This document shows, in pieces, positions 1 to 10,225 of a DNA stretch of 45,696 nucleotides. The DNA is from Patescibacteria group bacterium. GTDB taxonomy: Bacteria; Patescibacteriota; Gracilibacteria; Absconditabacterales; Absconditicoccaceae. The number at the start of each line of letters is the position of its first letter. Position 1 is the first letter of the stretch. The stretch spans positions 1-45,696 of the forward strand of contig JAKJDW010000007.1 of NCBI GenBank assembly GCA_022705745.1, in the 5' to 3' direction. Made by a program: the position numbers and the translations under genes. Below the pieces are notes generated by a model, which ran no database searches, was not told the DNA's origin, and saw nothing but the letters and a program-made list of their open reading frames with translations.

Positions 1-88
1 AAAGGGGGGCTTGGAGTGAGTCCCTACTTCTCTCACTGAAAAGGGGGGCTTGGAGAGAGCCTCTACTTCTCTCACTGAAAAGGGGGGC
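1..88. repeat. 39-bp tandem repeat at the window edge
   Basis: A unit of 39 bp opening with aaaggggggc begins at positions 1, 40 and 79; the third copy runs straight into SufB sequence. As 39 is 13 codons, the repeat keeps the SufB frame open. It replaces the SufB segment that normally carries the LPEW/PMPxWG region. It may be a real repeat expansion, or an assembly-edge artefact. Confidence 0.8.
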
Positions 89-1273
89 TATGACTGATTA
101 GTTTGGTATGCAAGACCAAGTTCTGATAATACTGGATATGCCACAAATCGAGATGATGTGCCACAAGAAATCAAAGACAAGTTTGATAAGTTATGAATTC
201 CTGAAGCAGAAAAAAAATATCTGGCTGGAGCATGATGACAGATGGATAGTGTAAACTTTTATCATAAAATCAAAGAAAAATGGGCAAAAGTTTGAGTTAT
301 CTTTGAAGATATGCCAACTGCAATTCAAACTCATCCAGAATTAGTAAAAAAATATTTTATGAAATTAGTTCCACCTGCAGATCATAAATTCGCAGCATTG
401 CATTGAGCTGTACGAAGTTGATGAACTTTTATATATGTGCCCAAATGAGTAAAAGTAGACGAACCTTTGCAGGCATATTTTAGGATGAATACTTATGCAT
501 GATGACAGTTTGAACACACATTGATTATTATAGATGATGATGCTGAATGTAATTATATAGAATGATGTTCAGCACCAAAATATGATAAGTCTTCGATACA
601 TACAGGTTTGGTTGAAATTTTTGTAGGGAAAAATTCAAAAATGAAGTATGCTTCAGTAGAAAACTGGTCAACTAATACATATAACTTGAACACGAAAAGA
701 GCTTTAGTAGAAGAAAATTCATATATGGAACGAGTTAGCTGAAACTTGTGATCTCAAACAACAATGCTTTATCCATGTAGTATTTTGAAATGAGATAATA
801 GTAAAACAGAGATGTTTGGAATAGTTCTTGCTTCCAAGGGACAAAATCAAGACATTTGATCGAAAGTCATTCATATTGGGAAAAATACCTCTTCCAACAT
901 TGTTTCTAAATCTATTTCTAAAGATTGAGGAATTTCTACATATAGAGGTCTTGTTTCTATATCCAAAAGTGCTGATAATGCCGTTAGTAACACTCAATGT
1001 GATGCTTTTATTTTGGATAAGGATTCTGTTAGCATTACTATACCAACAATTAAAGATAATAATGGGAATGCAAGTATTTCACATGAAGCAAGTACATGAA
1101 AAATTGATGAATCAAAATTATTTTATCTTAGCTCTCGTGGTATTGAAATAAGTAAAGCGACTAGCATGATAGTAAACTGATTTTTTTCTCAAGTAAGTAA
1201 AAAACTTCCATTGGAATATGCGTGAGAATTGAATACTTTAATTGATATTGAAATGGAAAATAGTGTTTGATAA
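2..1273 (+). CDS. sufB: Fe-S cluster assembly scaffold SufB (5' end outside window)
   Basis: SufB is the scaffold subunit of the SUF iron-sulfur cluster assembly complex (SufBC2D) in the cytoplasm. Read with TGA=Gly, the frame gives the SufB core: DDVPQEIKDKFDKLG, GIPEAEKKYLAG, PLQAYFRMN, QFEHTLII, YIEGCSAP, the NWSTNTYNLNTKR stretch, SKSISKDGG, and the closing LPLEYAGELN and EMENSVG, then TAA. Recognisable SufB sequence starts near position 88. Upstream the frame stays open to the window edge through in-frame 13-codon tandem repeats that do not look like SufB. About 423 codons are visible against a usual 465-480, so the true start probably lies before the window. SufC and SufD are not in the window. 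Confidence 0.93.
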
Positions 1274-1420
1274 TTTTTTTGACTAAATGTTATGAAAACA
1301 TCAGCTTTGTGCCTGGTGTTTTTTGAAAAATAAAAAACTATTGAATTATAGTATAAAATAATTATATAGTACTTTGTAATACAAAGTAGTCTATTAAAAT
1401 TTAATTTTAAAAAATTAATA

Positions 1421-1750
1421 ATGTATGATACAAACAATATTTCTATTCAAATGAGAAAAGGAATTTTGGAATATCTCATATTACTGATTATTAGCAAAGG
1501 GGAGGTGTATGCATCGGATATTATTACTGAATTGCAAAAATACGATCTTCTGATCGTGGAAGGGACCTTGTATCCACTTTTATCTCGCTTAAAGAAAGAC
1601 CAGCTTTTGCAGTATTATTGGGTAGAGTCCAAGAGCTGACCTCCTAGGAAATATTATAAACTTACTTCATCTGGGAAAGAGGTTCTAAAAAAAATGGAAT
1701 CTACACGAGATCAGCTTAATGCTGCTATTCTTTGAGTTCAAAATTTATAA
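1421..1750 (+). CDS. PadR-family transcriptional regulator
   Basis: This is a 109-residue winged-helix protein of the PadR family, small homodimeric repressors. The pattern is clear: the N-terminal helix MRKGILEYLILLIIS, then VYASDIITELQKY, the recognition-helix region VEGTLYPLLSRLKKDQLL, and the wing PPRKYYKLTSSGKEVL. A single TGA (Gly, before PPRKYY) splits it under the standard code. The next gene starts 31 bp downstream and encodes a HAAS/PspC-like membrane protein. That pairing is common, with PadR controlling the HAAS-domain partner, so a two-gene autoregulated unit is likely. The inducing ligand cannot be inferred. Confidence 0.9.
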
Positions 1751-1781
1751 AAACCTTTTTTTATATTTTTATTTTAATCTT

Positions 1782-3791
1782 ATGAAAACTCTTAATCTTA
1801 ATGAAAAGAAATTCCAACTAGAAATTGATGTGTTTAAGTTTCTTAGTGATTATGTAGAAAGAATTAATTCTTTTGTGAAAAAAAACCAAATTGACCCTGA
1901 TTTACACCAAGATATTATTCAAAGATTATCTGATCAATTAACAGAAAAAGAAAAACATTGAATTACTCAAAAAATAGCGGTTCAGATTGTGAATAAACTT
2001 GGTGAGCCTGAAGAAATTTTTGGTGAAGAATCAGATTTTGAAAATTTATGAAATGAAAAAACAAAAAAAGAAAAATCTGAATACTTTTATGAGAAATTGC
2101 AAAAAAATCAACGAAATAGACCACAAGAAAGTGCTATTCTTCTCGGAATATGCGGAATGTTTGCACAAGTAAGCGGACGAAATGTTCGAGTGTGGAGGGT
2201 GTTATTTCTTTTTGCAAATCGAATATTTTTTATGGGTGGAATGGGAAATATACTTATTCTTGGACGATTTTGATATTTCCTTTTGGCATTAATTTTTCCA
2301 AGAAAAGAAAAAGATTATGAAGAAAAATCAATTTTGAAGTATTTTTTGAATCAGATTTGGGATCTGAGACTTATTGTTAGCAATAGTATCAAATTCTGCT
2401 TCAAAACTGTGAAACGATTTTTTTGTACTGCAATTCCTACATTCTTAAAACGAGCTAAAAAACTTTTTTGACCTTTTTGGAATTTTGTAAAAATTGGATT
2501 TTTAGTACTCCGAAGTATATTCTTGATCTTTATACTCATAATGCTTGGAATCTTCTTTTATTATTTACAAACTGGTTATGTTTGGAATAATGTAGAAATG
2601 ACCTCAATTTTCCCAATAATCACTTCGTTGGGAGTTGCCTTTGGTTTTCTTTCAGCTTTATTACTTTTACTAGGAAGTATCTGAGCTTTATTCAAGAAAA
2701 AACTGATGAATCCTGCGAGTTTGATTACGGCGATTGTAAGCTGAATTTTAGCAGTAATTATTGTTTGAATTACAGGAATTCAAGTTCTTCACACCTTATA
2801 TAATGGTCAAGAAGAGATTTTTACCAAGGAACTTATTATTCCGCTTCCTGAGAATAAACAACCATTAATCATTAATGTAGCATATTTTAACCCCGACCTT
2901 CAAATAGTATTTGGTGAACTTATAAAAGAAAATAAACTTATAAATTACATTCCTTACGAATGAAATAATATTAAGGCTGTTTTCTCCTATAATATTTTAG
3001 CCAAAGACAATACCACACTTGGAAGAATAACAGAGAACCTTTCTGATCTGGTATTTAAAATCAAAGATGGAATACTCACTATTTCCCATAAAGATGGTAA
3101 GCTTTTTGATGCGATTGTACCACTAGCAAAAATGAACTATTCCGTGGATCTTTATATTCCAAACGATTGGAAATTTAATATTACAAATCCTATTTATAGA
3201 ACTAATCTTCGTATGCCAGAACGGGTAGGTAAGCGAGGATACACTTGGTATAATGGACAAAACTGTTCTGACCGAATCACTTACGATGAAAAAGAAAATG
3301 TTTTTTTCTGTCCACTAGAATTTAATCCAGGTGATTGAAATTTCAGACAGACTATTGAAAACGACATTAAAAACAATAAGACTGATGAACTTTCACCTTT
3401 AGAAGGACTTAATACTGACTGGAGCTTTACTTATCATAACTCAAATTATTGGCAGCTCCATAGTATTCTTTGGAAAACTGATAACAGATTTATTGTAAAA
3501 CTTTCTGATCAGATGTTTAATCTTTTCCTAGAAGTTGAAGCAAATATTGACGAGAAGGGAAACATTTCTTATACTAGACTCAAAATAAAAGAAGTTGAAC
3601 AAAAAGGAATGATGACATCGGAAAGAATGAAATTTTATGAGGGCTGGGAGAACTTAAAAGATTTTGATATTATTATTGAAAATAATTTTTGAGAAAAAAC
3701 TGGAAATTATATTTCTAAGGAGGAGTTTGAAGAACAAGTTTCATCATTAAAAAATGAAATTAACAATTTGAAAACGGAATTATGATATTAA
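1782..3791 (+). CDS. HAAS and PspC-domain membrane protein, PadR partner
   Basis: This 669-residue membrane protein has an N-terminal helical HAAS-type domain (about residues 10-90, including ITQKIAVQIVNKLGEP). A PspC-like segment follows at about 108-170 (RPQESAILLGICGMFAQ, then a hydrophobic stretch ending LIFPRKEKD). Next come further hydrophobic helices (about 240-335) and a long extracytoplasmic region with beta-like sequence. The end is a short predicted coiled coil (EEFEEQVSSLKNEINNLK). HAAS domains are known partners of PadR regulators, and PspC domains act in envelope stress sensing. The combination suggests an envelope sensor controlled by the upstream PadR. About eleven Gly residues are TGA and the others GGN. 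Confidence 0.82.
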
Positions 3792-3897
3792 TTTTATAAT
3801 TTCTATTGACTTTTATGCTAAGATATATAATATTTCAGTGTAAACAAATATTAATTTAATGCCGGGGACAGGGGTTTAATACTGAACACAGATAATT

Positions 3898-4317
3898 ATG
3901 GCTAGACAAGAAGTTGTGGATAGAAAAAAAGTTATATGGGTTGTGATAGGTGTGGTTTTTACTATACTGTTAATTCTGGTTCTTATGTGGGGAATCCCGA
4001 CTTATCAGGTTTGGGAACAGGAGATGTCGGGTAAGGCCGAAATGGCTCGAGCTGAGCAGAATCGAAAAATCCTTATAGAAGAAGCAAAAGCTAAGCTTGA
4101 GGCAGAAAAGCTTAATGCCGAGGCTGAAGTTGAGCGTGCAAAAGGAATGGCACAAGCAATGGAGATCGAAAATGGTAAGCTCTCTTCTACTTATAATCAG
4201 TATCTTTTCATCCGTACCTTGGAAAAGTTGGCAGATAAGGGAAGTATTCCTCAAATTATCTACCTTCCAAGTGAGGGGCTTGTCCCTGTTATGGATTTAA
4301 AGACAGTTACAGAGTAA
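3898..4317 (+). CDS. Membrane-anchored coiled-coil protein resembling the tail of an SPFH protein
   Basis: This 139-residue protein has one N-terminal transmembrane helix (about 12-33), a charged Ala/Glu/Lys-rich coiled coil (about 42-90, EAKAKLEAEKLNAEAEVERA), and a C-terminal part (YNQYLFIRTLEKLAD, IPQIIYLPSEG). The coiled coil and tail resemble the region after the SPFH/band-7 domain in stomatin/prohibitin proteins, but the SPFH domain itself is absent. It may therefore be a truncated or minimal relative; the molecular role is unknown. All seven glycines are GGN and none is TGA. The coding sequence is also visibly GC-richer than its neighbours, which fits a different origin or different codon selection. 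Confidence 0.7.
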   Translation: MARQEVVDRKKVIWVVIGVVFTILLILVLMWGIPTYQVWEQEMSGKAEMARAEQNRKILIEEAKAKLEAEKLNAEAEVERAKGMAQAMEIENGKLSSTYNQYLFIRTLEKLADKGSIPQIIYLPSEGLVPVMDLKTVTE

Positions 4318-4325
4318 AGAAAATT

Positions 4326-4365
4326 TAAATTAGGGAGGAGTTTTGTTCTTTCCTAATTTTTATTA
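4326..4365 (+). terminator. Rho-independent-type terminator after the coiled-coil gene
   Basis: A stem pairs aaattaggga with tttcctaattt and is followed by T-rich sequence, just after the stop at 4317. Confidence 0.55.
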
Positions 4366-4461
4366 TAAATTGAAAAATGAATAGAGATTTATGTTTTTTT
4401 AATTGATTTATTTTGAGAATATCTTATAAGGTTGGAGATTTAATCATTACAACTTCTTAGA

Positions 4462-5004
4462 ATGGATATATTACGAATAACACTTTCAATAGCTGTTTTA
4501 ATACTATGATTTATAGGGATTTTTTTGCCAGTTTTGCCATGACCACCTTTGGCATATTTGTCTTTAATTTTTATACAGATAGCAAACAAACCATTTTCTA
4601 CACAATTTCTAATTATTATGGCTGTTGTTTGTGTTTTTCTTATGATAATGGATTATGTTATACCAATAATTTGAACTAAAAAAATGTGATGAACAAAGCG
4701 ATGAGTAAATTGAAGTACAATATGATTAGTCCTATGAGTTGTAATATTGCCTATTATGTGAGTAGTCATTTGACCATTTGGGTTAATTTGATTGTTATGA
4801 TGACCTTTTTTGTGAGCTTATGTATGAGAAATAGTTTATCAAAAGTATAAAAAGCAAAAACTAGACAATAAAAAAGCATTAAAATCGGCATTTTGATCTT
4901 TTTTGTGATTTATATCTGGAGTTTTGATTAAAATTATTTATACAATCCTTGTAGCAATATATTTGTTTCCCAAAATATTTGGACTGATCAAAGGCATGCT
5001 GTAG
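4462..5004 (+). CDS. DUF456 family membrane protein
   Basis: This is a 180-residue integral membrane protein. It shows the DUF456 pattern: GIFLPVLPGPPLAYL near the N-terminus, a central DYVIPIIGTKKMGGTKRG followed by GSTIGLVLG, then GPFGLIGLLGGPFLGAYV and a final hydrophobic helix. The family function is not established. Gly codons are mostly TGA here, the opposite of the preceding gene, so under the standard code the gene disappears into short fragments. The start is the first ATG of the open frame, about 140 bp after the upstream gene; no strong Shine-Dalgarno sequence is visible. Confidence 0.85.
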
Positions 5005-5018
5005 TTTGTAAAGTTTTT

Positions 5019-5121
5019 GCCCCTTAATTACGAAGTTCTCCGTAACGAGCAAGGGAGGAAGGGGATTTTGTGATAAATGAGGGCTTTCATCCCCCTTAAT
5101 CCCCCTTACTAAGGGGGACTA
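5019..5121. repeat. GC-rich ccccctt dispersed repeat, copy 1
   Basis: This block contains ggggattttgtgataaatga followed by a doubled cccccttaat/cccccttact motif and aagggggac. A near copy lies at 19131-19220, and a related version at 33110-33213. The c-runs and g-runs can pair to form hairpins. It is intergenic, with no coding potential seen. Confidence 0.8.
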
Positions 5122-5174
5122 CCACCAACCTTATAACTTGTAAATTGTTACTTTTAACTTTTAACTAATGAGTC

Positions 5175-5723
5175 ATGATTATTTGAATTACATGAACACT
5201 TGGTGCAGGAAAATGAACAATTTCAGACTATTTGATAGAAAAAAAATGATTTAAGCATTATTCTGTTAGTGGCTATATTACTGAGGAAATTAAAAAAAGA
5301 TGAATGGAAGTTAATAGAGATACTATGTACCAAGTATGACGAGAACTCAAAAGAGAAAATTGAGCAGATTTTATAGTAAAAGAATTATACAAAAAAGCTA
5401 AAACAGAATGATGAAAAGCAATTATAGAAAGTATTAGATCTCCATGAGAAGTAGATTGACTCAAGGAATTAGATGATTTTAAGTTAATCTCTGTAGATGC
5501 AGATATAAAAACTAGATATGAAAGAATTAAGTTACGTTGAAGTGAAAAAGATAATGTGGATTATGAAACTTTTGTTGCTAACAATGCAAGAGAATGGGAT
5601 AGTGATAGTACAGATCCTACAAAAATAAATTTATCAAAATGTGTTTTGCAGGCAGATTTCAAGATTGATAACAATTGAAGTTTTCAGGACTTGTATGATC
5701 AAGTTGATGAGATAGTGAGTTAA
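5175..5723 (+). CDS. P-loop nucleotide kinase, UPF0200/adenylate-kinase-like
   Basis: This 182-residue protein begins MIIGITGTLGAGKGTISDYL, with a Walker A motif of GTLGAGKGT at about residues 7-15. Further features are VSGYITEEIKKRG, GRELKRENGADFIVKELY, IIESIRSPGEVDGLKEL and ISVDADIKTRYERIKLRG. This order resembles the archaeal UPF0200/dephospho-CoA-kinase-related P-loop kinases (IRS.xEV and R-rich lid). The natural substrate is not clear: it could be a (d)NMP kinase. The start is the ATG at 5175, which puts the P-loop in the usual N-terminal place. An upstream ATG at 5168 is in another frame. A 17-bp inverted repeat follows the stop. Confidence 0.75.
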
Positions 5724-5737
5724 TGAGTAGTTTGTTC

Positions 5738-5792
5738 ATATACCACCCGGGTGCAATTGGTTAGCTACGCGAACAGCACCCGGGTGGTATAT
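5738..5792. repeat. Ccacccgggtgc hairpin repeat, complete copy
   Basis: Two perfect 17-bp arms (5738-5754 and 5776-5792, opening atataccacccgggtgc) enclose a 21-base loop containing aattggttagct and gcgaaca. The same arms and loop recur at 39464-39519. Degenerate or partial copies lie at 8973-8995, 19054-19098 and 45021-45060. The element sits between convergent genes here and could also act as a bidirectional terminator. Confidence 0.88.
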
Positions 5793-5867
5793 GATAAACT
5801 TTCAACTTGTAACTATTTTTTTTGCCACTCAGATGCTGTTTACAGTGCTATCTATGGGTGGTCTTTT

Positions 5868-6905
5868 TTATTTTTTGATATACAATTTTACCATTTCATC
5901 GTTGTTATTCAAGTTTTTGATTTTGAAGTCGTATCATACCATACGATCAGCAAATTCGCTTGATGAAATAAAACAACCTTTAGAATTTTTACCATATATT
6001 CTTATCAGATTTTCATAAAGGGACTTGATATTATCGTCTTTTAGTCTTTTCCCATAAGGAGGATTGCAAACTATATAGTCGTTTTGTCTCTCTAAATCTT
6101 TTATGTTTCTTTGTTCAAATGTGATTGTATCTAAAACTCCAGCTCTTTTAGCATTGTTTTTTGCTAATTCTAAAATTTTTGGATCAATGTCGTATCAAGT
6201 TATTTGATATTTTCATTCAAAGATTTTTGATTCTAATTCTTTTTTTATTTCATCAAATTTATTTTGATCAAAATCTTCAAAAGTTTCAAAAGCAAAGTTT
6301 CTCTGAAGTCCAGGAGCGATGTTTTTTGCTATCATTGCTGCTTCAATACATATTGTACCAGATCAGCACATTGGATCTAGTAGGGGAGTCTTGAAATGCC
6401 GACCACACATTCTAATTAAACTAGCAGCTAAATTTTCTTTTAATGGAGCTTCGCCAGTTTCTTTTCTATATCATCTGTTGTGTAAAGATTCTCAACTTGT
6501 ATTAACAAAAATACTACATTTGTCGTTTATTATTTGAACAAGAATACTGATTGGTTCTTTTTGGGGATCGGATAGCCAATGTCAGTCTCATCAAGTTAAT
6601 TTTTTCAAAATAGCCTTATTTACAATACTTTGTGTGGACTTATTACTATTTATTTGTGATTGAAAAATGTTTGTAGAGATACTGACTTTATGTCATTTTC
6701 TTATAAATTTCTTTCGGTCTATATTCTGCACAAACTCAAACAATTGATCAAAATTTTTTACTATTTTTTCTCCTACCTCTAGATAAACTTTATTTGCAAT
6801 TCTAGAATTAAGATTGATTTTATAAACATCTTCCATTTTTCAATTTACATACATTCCACTACTAAAATTATCAAAAATTTGACATCATAAAATTTTGAGT
6901 TCATT
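5868..6905 (-). CDS. RlmL-type 23S rRNA guanine-N2 methyltransferase, N-terminus frameshifted
   Basis: This is a SAM-dependent RNA methyltransferase of the COG0116 (RlmL N-terminal/THUMP) family. Visible motifs are [21 protein letters not shown], the SAM-binding [14 protein letters not shown] with NIAPG, GYDIDPKI, and the catalytic NPPYGKRL. The frame opens at an internal ATG at 6905 and gives 345 residues. The 16 codons just upstream (ATG at 6954: [18 protein letters not shown]) are the expected RlmL N-terminus but lie in a different frame. One extra base near 6900-6902 separates the two. The gene is thus either frameshifted, misassembled or translated from the internal start. There is no RlmK-like C-terminal half, as is usual for short family members. 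Confidence 0.85.
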
Positions 6906-7071
6906 GGCTAAAGCTACAGCTGTTCATTGAAAACATGTGATTAGTAATTTCATTTTTTTCTATTTTTTCTAAAAAATCAAAATCATTTTAGTTTTTTTCT
7001 TCTTGAAAACAAAGCTTTCTTAATTAAAGTAATATTCGTTATTGATACGACTTATTTCACACTAAAAATAA

Positions 7072-8955
7072 ATGAACGAATATCAAAATCTAGTATTGGA
7101 AATAATAGAATTAAACTCCCAAAACAAGGTTACTCTAGATGAATTCAAAAATATCAAGAGGATGTTTTCTAAAAAACATAAATTATCAGATATTCCTACA
7201 AATATAAAACTAATTCGTGCATATCATCAACTTCTAAAAGCAAAAAAAATTTCAAAAAATATCGATATAGAAAATCTTTTCAAAAAAAGATCAATTCGTT
7301 CAGATTCTGGTATCGTTGCTGTTCAAGTTCTTACAAAACCATATCCATGCCCTGGGCAGTGTATTTTTTGTCCAAACGAAAAATGAATGCCCAAAAGTTA
7401 TATAAGTACAGAACCTGGAGCAATGAGAGCTGCACTTAATCAATTTGATCCTATAAGACAAGTTTACAATAGATTGCTTTCGTTAAACATGACAGGTCAT
7501 CAAACAGATAAAATTGAGATGATAGTATTATGATGAACTTGGGACTTTTATCCAAAGGATTATAAGATAGAATTTATAAAATCTTTGTATGATGCTTGTA
7601 ATACTTTTTGTCAGTTGGATATAGATGTTTCTGGTAGTGATGATCTAGATCAACAAGCAATAAAAACCAAGAGATACTGATATAATATCACAAACTTGGA
7701 TACGATAAAATATTCTTCCTCAATTCAAGAAGCGATTACAATAAACGAAACTGCAAACAATAGAATTATAGGTCTTACCGTAGAAACTAGGCCAGAGTTT
7801 ATTACTGATGAAAATTGTAGATTTTGGCGTGAATTGTGAGTTACTAGGCTGGAAATTTGAGTTCAATCTTTGTATGATGATGTTTTGGAAGCTAATAAAA
7901 GATGACATTCTGTTCAACAAATTCGTCAATGAATTCATAAATTGAGACAATATGGATTCAAGTTCTCTATCCATATTATGCCTTGACTATATCAATCTGA
8001 TTATGAAAAAGATTTATGAACTTTTGAAAAGACTTATTCAGATCCGTTTATAAAGCCAGATGAAATTAAATTTTATCCAACATCAGTGATTTCAAACACT
8101 GAACTTTATGACTTATATATCTCTTGACATTACAAACCTTTGCTTATAGAGCATATTCAAAAATTAATTAAAGAAACTTTTAAAAAAATTATTCCTCCTT
8201 ATACGAGGATTAAGAGGTTGATTCGTGATATTCCATCTCATGAAATTGTTGCATGATCAAATATTACAAATCTTTCTCAACTTACGCATAATGAGTTGTT
8301 GGAAGAATTTAGAAATAACTCTGAAAGCGCAAAGAAACTATATTCTAGGTTGTATTGAAATTATCAATTATTTGATTCATTTGAAGAATTTATTACATTT
8401 TGTTTGAAACAGAAAAACCTTAATCTAGAAAATTGAAATATTAATACATACATCATTTGACAGGATCCTGACTTGGAAACTTATAGAAAATTTGTTTGTT
8501 TGGATACTCGTAGTAGAGAGATCAGACATAAACCAAAATTCAAAAATTCACAAGAAAAAGATTCCGTAAATTTTATAATTAGACAGTACGAGAGTTCTGC
8601 TGGTATCGAATACTTTCTTTCTTTTGAAGATTTACAGTGATATATTTATGGATTTACTAGACTACTATTGCCAAAAGAATCTGAAACTATTGATTGGGAA
8701 TGATTATGAAAACAAACGGCTCTTATTAGAGAATTACACATTTACTGACAACTTGCAAGTTTGAAAGAAAATATTAAATCATCATACAAAAAACAACATA
8801 AGTGATTTGGTTCTCAAATAATGTTCATTGCAGAACAAATTTCGAAAAGTTTCTGATATCAAAGGTTGTCTGTTATTTCATGAGTTGGAGTTAGATGATT
8901 TTTCAAAAAAATTTGATATAGCCTAGATGGAACTTATATGGTAAAAAGTTTGTAA
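7072..8955 (+). CDS. elp3: Elp3-type radical SAM/GNAT tRNA U34 modification enzyme
   Basis: Elp3 attaches an acetyl-derived carboxymethyl group to uridine 34 of tRNA. This protein has 627 residues. The radical-SAM cluster motif CPGQCIFCPNEKG has cysteines at about 93, 97 and 100, followed by the family hallmark STEPGAMRA. Then come IVLGGTWDFYP, VETRPEFIT, EIGVQSLYDDVL and PGLYQSDYEKD. The C-terminal acetyltransferase part includes RQYESSAGIEYFLSFED, ELHIYGQLA and SVISGVGVRGFFKK. The length fits bacterial and archaeal Elp3. Many glycines, including those in conserved motifs, are TGA. No other Elongator subunits are present, as expected for prokaryotic Elp3. Confidence 0.95.
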
Positions 8956-8972
8956 AGTTGAAAGTTTCTCTC

Positions 8973-8995
8973 TACCATCCGGGTGCGATTGGCTA
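8973..8995. repeat. Partial copy of the ccacccgggtgc hairpin repeat
   Basis: The half-element taccatccgggtgcgattgg keeps the left arm and part of the loop of the repeat at 5738-5792, with substitutions. No right arm follows, so no full hairpin can form. Confidence 0.6.
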
Positions 8996-9030
8996 AACTT
9001 TTCTTATTATCTTAGTTTAGGATGTTTTTT

Positions 9031-9064
9031 ATAAAAAAATAGACACGAATTAATTCGTGTCTAT
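9031..9064 (-). terminator. Palindromic terminator for the minus-strand DUF523 operon
   Basis: The perfect 26-bp palindrome atagacacgaatt/aattcgtgtctat at 9039-9064 is followed on the minus strand by a T-tract (aaaaaaa on the plus strand at 9033-9039). It sits 31 bp past the stop of the DUF523 gene. Confidence 0.85.
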
Positions 9065-9095
9065 AAAGGTGTTGTGATTATGTTATAAAAAGTAA

Positions 9096-9509
9096 CTATA
9101 TCTCATCTTCTGTTTTTACTTTTATGTTGTTTGTTTTTAGAAGTTTTGCAGTTACTCCGTCTCAATCAATTAGTTTTCCTGAAAAAGTTCAATCATAAAC
9201 TTTTCCAACACCACAGGATGGAGATCTTGCCTTTAAAATAGCTTCATTGCAATTGAAAGCTTTAGCTATTTTTAAGACTTCCTGAGATCATTTTTCGAAT
9301 TGACTAGTTAAATCTACTCAATCTTTGGTTATTACTTTACCATTTTTTAGTTCAGCTGGAGATCTAGGAGTTGTTAAACCTCATAATTGTTCAGGACATA
9401 CAGGAATTGCTTGACCCTTCTTTATTAATTCAATTACTTTTTCACAAGGTTTTGATTTTCAATTCCATTGACAATTTATTCCAGCCAAACAGGCACTTAC
9501 GATTTTCAT
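9096..9509 (-). CDS. DUF523/TudS-family protein (thiouracil desulfidase-like)
   Basis: This 137-residue protein shows the DUF523 pattern in order: MKIVSACLAGINCQWNGKSK with two Cys near the N-terminus, VCPEQLGGLTTPRSPAE, FEKGSQEVLKIA, ILKARSPSCGVGKVYDGTF and GDGVTAKLL. Family members such as TudS bind a [4Fe-4S] cluster through three conserved Cys and remove sulfur from thiouracil. The cysteines in CLAG, VCPE and PSCG are all present here. The actual substrate in this organism is not known. It lies 42 bp downstream of a small membrane protein gene on the same strand and shares its terminator. Confidence 0.92.
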
Positions 9510-9551
9510 ATTCAAAGATATTCGTCTATAAAAGCATCATTTCTGATTTCT

Positions 9552-10055
9552 TTATTTTTGATAATATTCATCTTTTAGTTGGTATAGTACATTTTTCATT
9601 TCTTCCATAATTGTAGGTACTGCCAAGTTTTCAACACTTTCTCAATCATTTGTCAATTGTTCGGTTCAGAATTTTTGGATTAATACTTCTTGAAATTTAG
9701 ATTGGAATTCTTCTGCAAATTGTTCATTTGTCATTAAAACTGCTAATTCTGGATCCTCTTTCATCATTTGAGCTATTTCTGTGATTGGTCATACAATTTC
9801 ATCATAGTGTCTTATAAAGAAAAATGCAAAAATGCTAGTTATCAATAATGCTAATCAAGAGATGATTGTTCAAGCAATAGCTAATCATTTTTTTTGTTTT
9901 TTAGCTAATGCGATAATTCCAAAAATTAGTCATAAAATTATAATAGGGATTCAGATGATTGCTCAAACTATTGTAATAGAAAGAAGTAATCAAACTAACG
10001 AAAGTACAAAACTTGTAACGGCAAGTCATTTTTTTTGGTTTTTTACTTGTGTCAT
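9552..10055 (-). CDS. DUF4190-like small membrane protein
   Basis: This 167-residue protein has two hydrophobic segments, about residues 11-50 (GLAVTSFVLSLVGLLLSI, then a second half ending IFGIIALAKK) and 61-85 (KGLAIAGTIISGLALLI). The double LA..xxxG pattern followed by KK resembles DUF4190 domains. After it comes a soluble, acidic tail (about 90-167) rich in Glu and Gln. The function is unknown. It is the first gene of a probable two-gene operon with the DUF523 gene. Nearly all its glycines are TGA. Confidence 0.7.
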
Positions 10056-10225
10056 TTTAGAAAATTAAAATATAAACTGTTTATTTTATATGAATATTCA
10101 CTTCAAGGTCAATAGTAGTTTTTGAGTTTTTTATAACATTAAGATTTGTTTTTTTTATTTTCTCTTGTAATATGAAGAGTAAAACTTATACATTTCTTGT
10201 ATTTTATTTTTTTTTGTTTAAATTA

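Noticed and set aside
3806-3831. Promoter with ttgact and tataat before the coiled-coil gene
   Set aside because: The spacing between the two boxes is only 14 bases, so it is not convincing as a sigma-70 promoter.
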